Below, piece by piece: positions 16,889 to 20,085 of a stretch of DNA of 20,085 bases. The notes under the pieces were generated by a model. The model made no database searches and was not told where the DNA came from. It saw only the letters and a program-made list of their open reading frames with translations. The stretch's first letter is position 1, and each line of letters begins with the position of its first letter. This stretch comes from Treponema sp. (GTDB lineage: Bacteria; Spirochaetota; Spirochaetia; Treponematales; Breznakiellaceae), in assembly GCA_031277045.1 (NCBI GenBank), contig JAISLX010000094.1, positions 1 to 20,085 on the forward strand, in the 5' to 3' direction. The translations under genes were made by a program, and so were the position numbers.

Positions 16889-18440
16889 TGGAGGACACCT
16901 CGTCAAACAGCGTAATGGCCCCAAGTTCTTCCGGAGCGATGCTGGGTATCTCCGGTTTCGCCGCGGTCTTCATCTTGTGGCCGTACACCAGACCCAGAAT
17001 TTGAATAATGATGAGGGGCGTCATGGCAACCATTGCCACAATGCCAAAGGCATCCTCCATGTGCCCGGCGGTGGCGCACGCGCCGATGGCAAAGGGCAGC
17101 AGGAAGGTACTGGTCATGGGGCCGGAACACACGCCGCCTGAGTCAAACGCGATACCGGTAAAGATCGGCGGGACAAAGAAGGCGAGCAGCAGCGCAAACG
17201 CATACCCCGGAACGAGGATGTACAAAATGCTGATGTTAAAAAGAATTCGAACCATGGCAATGCCCAGGGCAAGGGACATGCCGATGGCGAGCGCCTTGCT
17301 CATCACCTTTTGGGTGATAGCGCCATGGGACACATCCTCAACCTGTTTGGTCAAAACGTGTACCGCAGGTTCGGCAGCCACAATGAAGTAGCCTATGACT
17401 ATACTGATGGGAATCAGCGCCCATTTGATGGGGGACGCGCCGAGTTCGCTGCCAAAGAGGCTTCCCACAGGGATAAAACCTATATCCACCCCGGTAAGGA
17501 ATACGACCAGCCCTATAAAAGTGTAGACAAATCCTATAAGAATCCTTCCCAATTGGTGCCGGTGAAAACGGCGGGTAACCAGTTGGAACAGGAAAAAAAA
17601 CACCAGTATTGCGCCCAGCGCGGTTCCCACTTTTTTGGCGGTGGCGGGGAACGCGAAGAAAAAGTGTTCCACCACATCCCGGTCGGTGTAACCCGCAATG
17701 GCGGTTATCTCTTCCACAGGCATGCTGTTTGGCGGCACTTCGGTGATGTGTTTGACCAAACCGAGCAGCATCACCGCCAGTATCGGCCCCACACTGCACA
17801 GGGCGACAAAGCCGAAACTGTCGTTTTTGGCGCTTTTGTCCCCCCGCAGGGACGCTACGCCGACGCACATGGCAAGCATAAACGGAACGGTAATCGGGCC
17901 GGTAGTTACGCCGCCTGAGTCGAAGGACACCGGGATAAAGGCCGTATTGCCCTGGTCCGCCATGTAGAAGGCAAGGCCGAAGGTTACGGCGTAGAAAAAC
18001 AGCAGGAGGAAGTGCAGCGGCACCCCAATGACGATACGTAACACCGCTATTGCCAGAAACAGGCCCACTCCCAATCCCACAGTTACGATGAGGGTCCAGA
18101 TGTCCAGCGACCTGGCAAGCTGCAACGCAAGCACCATAAGGTCCGGCTCGGCTATGGTGATGATGAGCCCCATCAAAAAGCTGATCCCCACCGCCACCGG
18201 GATGCTCCGCCCCTTGGTAAGCTCCGCGCCTATACCTTCCCCCATGGGCATCATGGCCATGTCGGCCCCCAGGGTAAAGAAGCCCATACCGATAATGAGC
18301 AGCGCCGCCCCAACGAGAAACATCAGGACAATCCCCGCGGACATGGGCACAAAGGCAACACTGGCGATCATTACAATCGCCGTGATGGGAAGAACCGAAG
18401 AAAAGGCCTCCATTATTTTTTCTTTTAAAACTTTGTTCAT
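16881..18440 (-). CDS. DUF1538 membrane protein with two fused DUF1538 halves
   Basis: This 519-residue protein has about twelve hydrophobic segments and a clear internal duplication with a spacing of about 259 residues. FDSGGV occurs at 173-178 and 432-437, AEPD at 97-100 matches AEPA at 356-359, and LGADMAMMPMG near 57-67 matches TGVDIGFIPVG near 316-326. FDSGGV(T/C)(T/S)GP is the DUF1538 signature. A two-gene DUF1538 pair (UmpAB) in a Halomonas has been reported as a Na+(Li+,K+)/H+ antiporter. Here both halves are in one chain, so cation/proton exchange is a reasonable guess only. The start at 18440 has AAGGA about nine bases upstream; a TTG at 18467 is less likely. It is co-transcribed with the overlapping PII-like gene. 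Confidence 0.87.
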   Translation of the reverse strand: MNKVLKEKIMEAFSSVLPITAIVMIASVAFVPMSAGIVLMFLVGAALLIIGMGFFTLGADMAMMPMGEGIGAELTKGRSIPVAVGISFLMGLIITIAEPDLMVLALQLARSLDIWTLIVTVGLGVGLFLAIAVLRIVIGVPLHFLLLFFYAVTFGLAFYMADQGNTAFIPVSFDSGGVTTGPITVPFMLAMCVGVASLRGDKSAKNDSFGFVALCSVGPILAVMLLGLVKHITEVPPNSMPVEEITAIAGYTDRDVVEHFFFAFPATAKKVGTALGAILVFFFLFQLVTRRFHRHQLGRILIGFVYTFIGLVVFLTGVDIGFIPVGSLFGSELGASPIKWALIPISIVIGYFIVAAEPAVHVLTKQVEDVSHGAITQKVMSKALAIGMSLALGIAMVRILFNISILYILVPGYAFALLLAFFVPPIFTGIAFDSGGVCSGPMTSTFLLPFAIGACATAGHMEDAFGIVAMVAMTPLIIIQILGLVYGHKMKTAAKPEIPSIAPEELGAITLFDEVSSNG

Positions 18441-18529
18441 CGGAAATTCCTTTTCAACTATAACCAATTAGCCTGCCTTTGCAAACAGAACCGCTAGGAA
18501 ATTTTTCCGTTTTTCCCCATGATCCGCGA

Positions 18530-18568
18530 TATAATGTATTATACTTTTGAAGACCGTGGACATTTCAA
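18530..18568. promoter_or_regulatory. Divergent promoter region between DUF1538 and malQ genes
   Basis: TATAAT occurs on the plus strand at 18530-18535 and on the minus strand at 18538-18543 (ATTATA). The minus-strand box has TTGAAA (complement of 18563-18568, 5 of 6) with a long 19-base spacer. The plus-strand box has no good -35. Both genes read away from this point, so the location is right although the exact boxes are uncertain. Confidence 0.35.
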
Positions 18569-18598
18569 AAGAAACTATGGAAACCGGAGGTGACTGAG

Positions 18599-20085
18599 AT
18601 GGCACAAAAAAAACAGGCCGGGGAAGAAGCGAAGAAACCCGCGTCCAAGACCGTTTCCGCCCCTGGTAAGGCGGAGAGCGCTCCGCCGCGGACCGGCGGA
18701 AAAACAGAACAGCGCCTCACCGGCGTGGTGGTCCCCGTCGGCGCCCTAAGGGGAAAGGGGAGCATGGGGGTCGGGGAATTTCCCGATCTGGAAGAATTCG
18801 CCCAGTTCTGCAAAAAAATGGGCCTGGGGCTCATCCAAATTCTGCCGGTCAACGACACGGGGTACTGGAGTTCGCCGTATTTTAGCCTCACCGCCTTTGC
18901 CCTGAACCCCATCTATCTGCGCATCGAATCCCTGGATGAGTTTGCCGGGGCGGGGGATGCTATAAAAGAAAAAATCGCCGCCTATGGCAGGAAATTTGAG
19001 GGGGAAACCCGTTTCCCCTACGAGCCGGTTCTCCGGGCCAAAATGGAAATTCTCCGGGAAATTTACGGCGTCTCCAAGGCCGGTATTATCCAAAAAGCCG
19101 CCCCCGGGGGGAGCCTGGCCAAATGGCAGCAAGAAAATCCCTGGGTCAAGGAATACGCCGTGTACCGCCGGCTTAAAGAGGCAAACGCCGAAAGAAGCTG
19201 GCATGAATGGGAGAGCCGCCGGACCGTAAGCCCCAAAGACATTGAAGCTATGTGGGAGGATCCGGCGTTCAGGGATACCCAGCTTTTTTGGGTGTGGCTG
19301 CAGGAAGCCCTGGACCGCCAGTTCAGCGCCGCCGCAAAGGCCATTGCCAAGATGGGACTGATCCTGGAGGGGGATATTCCTATCCTGATGAACGAGGATT
19401 CCTGCGATGTCTGGGCCCATCCTGAATATTTCCATACGGACCTTTCCGCCGGGGCGCCGCCGGACATGTACAGCCCGGAGGGACAAAACTGGGGATTCCC
19501 CCTCCATAACTGGGAAGCCCAATCGAAAGACGGTTACGCATGGTGGAAACAACGGCTTAAAGCGGCGGAAAAATACTACGGCGCCTACCGCATTGACCAC
19601 GTCCTGGGCTTTTTCCGTATATGGGCCACCGGCCGCCAGGACAATACCTCCACCCTGGGCAGGTATTTCCCCTATATCCCAATAACGGACGATGACCTGC
19701 ATGGCCTGGGCTTTGACGAGGGACGGATTCGCTGGGTTTCCCAGCCCCATATCCCCACCGGGGAAGTGTGGGACAACCTGCGGGACATTGTAAACGGCTG
19801 GGGGAATATGGATTCCGGCGCCATTGGTCCGGAGGCCGAGCGGATATTTACCCAGGCATTGGACCGGATAGGTTCGGAAGAACTCTGGCTGTTCAAGGAC
19901 TGCATCCGGGGCGAGCGGGATATAGACGCCCTGGGCTTCCACCGGGTGGCGCAGAAATACCTGTACAAGGCCTGGCATAACCGGCTTTTCTACGAATACG
20001 AAAAGGGCCGGTATTTCCCCTCGTGGTTTTACCGGGAAAGCCGGGCCTACGCCTCCCTCTCCGGGGAGGAACGGGGCCGGCTGGA
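18599..20085 (+). CDS. malQ: 4-alpha-glucanotransferase (GH77), C-terminus cut by window end
   Basis: The visible 495 residues are open to the last base. The enzyme moves alpha-1,4-glucan segments between chains, releasing glucose, in maltodextrin or glycogen use. GH77 signatures are GDIPILMNEDSCDVW at about 258-272, SPEGQNWGFPLHNW, and YRIDHVLGFFRIW, with the catalytic nucleophile D333. The acid/base and third carboxylates should lie beyond the window. The loop after the nucleophile (YFPYIPITDDDL and following) resembles the plant DPE2-type branch more than short MalQ proteins, but without the starch-binding domains. Residues 1-38 are a Lys/Ala/Pro-rich extension of low complexity. The start ATG has GGAGG eight bases upstream (18586-18590). 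It diverges from the DUF1538 gene. Confidence 0.92.
   Translation, partial: MAQKKQAGEEAKKPASKTVSAPGKAESAPPRTGGKTEQRLTGVVVPVGALRGKGSMGVGEFPDLEEFAQFCKKMGLGLIQILPVNDTGYWSSPYFSLTAFALNPIYLRIESLDEFAGAGDAIKEKIAAYGRKFEGETRFPYEPVLRAKMEILREIYGVSKAGIIQKAAPGGSLAKWQQENPWVKEYAVYRRLKEANAERSWHEWESRRTVSPKDIEAMWEDPAFRDTQLFWVWLQEALDRQFSAAAKAIAKMGLILEGDIPILMNEDSCDVWAHPEYFHTDLSAGAPPDMYSPEGQNWGFPLHNWEAQSKDGYAWWKQRLKAAEKYYGAYRIDHVLGFFRIWATGRQDNTSTLGRYFPYIPITDDDLHGLGFDEGRIRWVSQPHIPTGEVWDNLRDIVNGWGNMDSGAIGPEAERIFTQALDRIGSEELWLFKDCIRGERDIDALGFHRVAQKYLYKAWHNRLFYEYEKGRYFPSWFYRESRAYASLSGEERGRL

Overview
The window looks like the replication-origin region of a spirochaete chromosome. The layout dnaN-dnaA (minus) | gyrB-gyrA (plus) is the divergent order known from Borrelia. 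The metabolic set (GH77 glucanotransferase, MetK, META and LysM lipoproteins, Gx plus NusG-domain-II pair, PII-like plus DUF1538) fits a free-living or gut Treponema-like spirochaete better than Borrelia. The taxon is an inference from gene order and protein flavour; no database search was possible. Base composition changes along the window: the DUF2200 gene is about one third G+C, dnaN/dnaA are intermediate, and gyrA through malQ are clearly G+C-rich.

Left part (1-1467): the last codons of glmS, a small DUF2200 gene, then a roughly 460-bp gene-free stretch. That stretch holds three diverged copies of a ~60-75-bp repeat (one inverted, two direct) and a row of hairpins resembling REP elements. 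It is followed by arfB, a ribosome-rescue hydrolase.

Origin part (1468-9013): dnaN and dnaA on the minus strand are separated by 238 bp. This gap has an AT-rich stretch, TAG/TAA trinucleotide repeats next to a short GC run, and a DnaA-box match, in the order of the Bacillus subtilis basal unwinding system, so it is the best oriC candidate. gyrB and gyrA run the opposite way, with a probable hairpin terminator and an extended -10 promoter between them.

Right part (9014-20085): a minus-strand pair of secreted alkaline phosphatase and YibE/F membrane protein; a plus-strand overlapping pair of membrane-anchored NusG-domain-II protein and a two-part Gx-family membrane protein; and a minus-strand run DUF1538 transporter - tandem PII-like protein - LysM lipoprotein - metK - META lipoprotein. 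The start of a plus-strand 4-alpha-glucanotransferase is cut by the window end. A near-perfect parS site lies at the stop codon of the META gene, about 11 kb from the proposed oriC, which supports an origin-proximal chromosomal location.

The best candidates for something undescribed are the 106-bp leader of metK, which can form two mutually exclusive stems and resembles no SAM riboswitch I recognise, and the tightly overlapped operon of a fused double-DUF1538 membrane protein with a double PII-like regulator. No rRNA, tRNA, CRISPR array, prophage or intact insertion sequence was seen.
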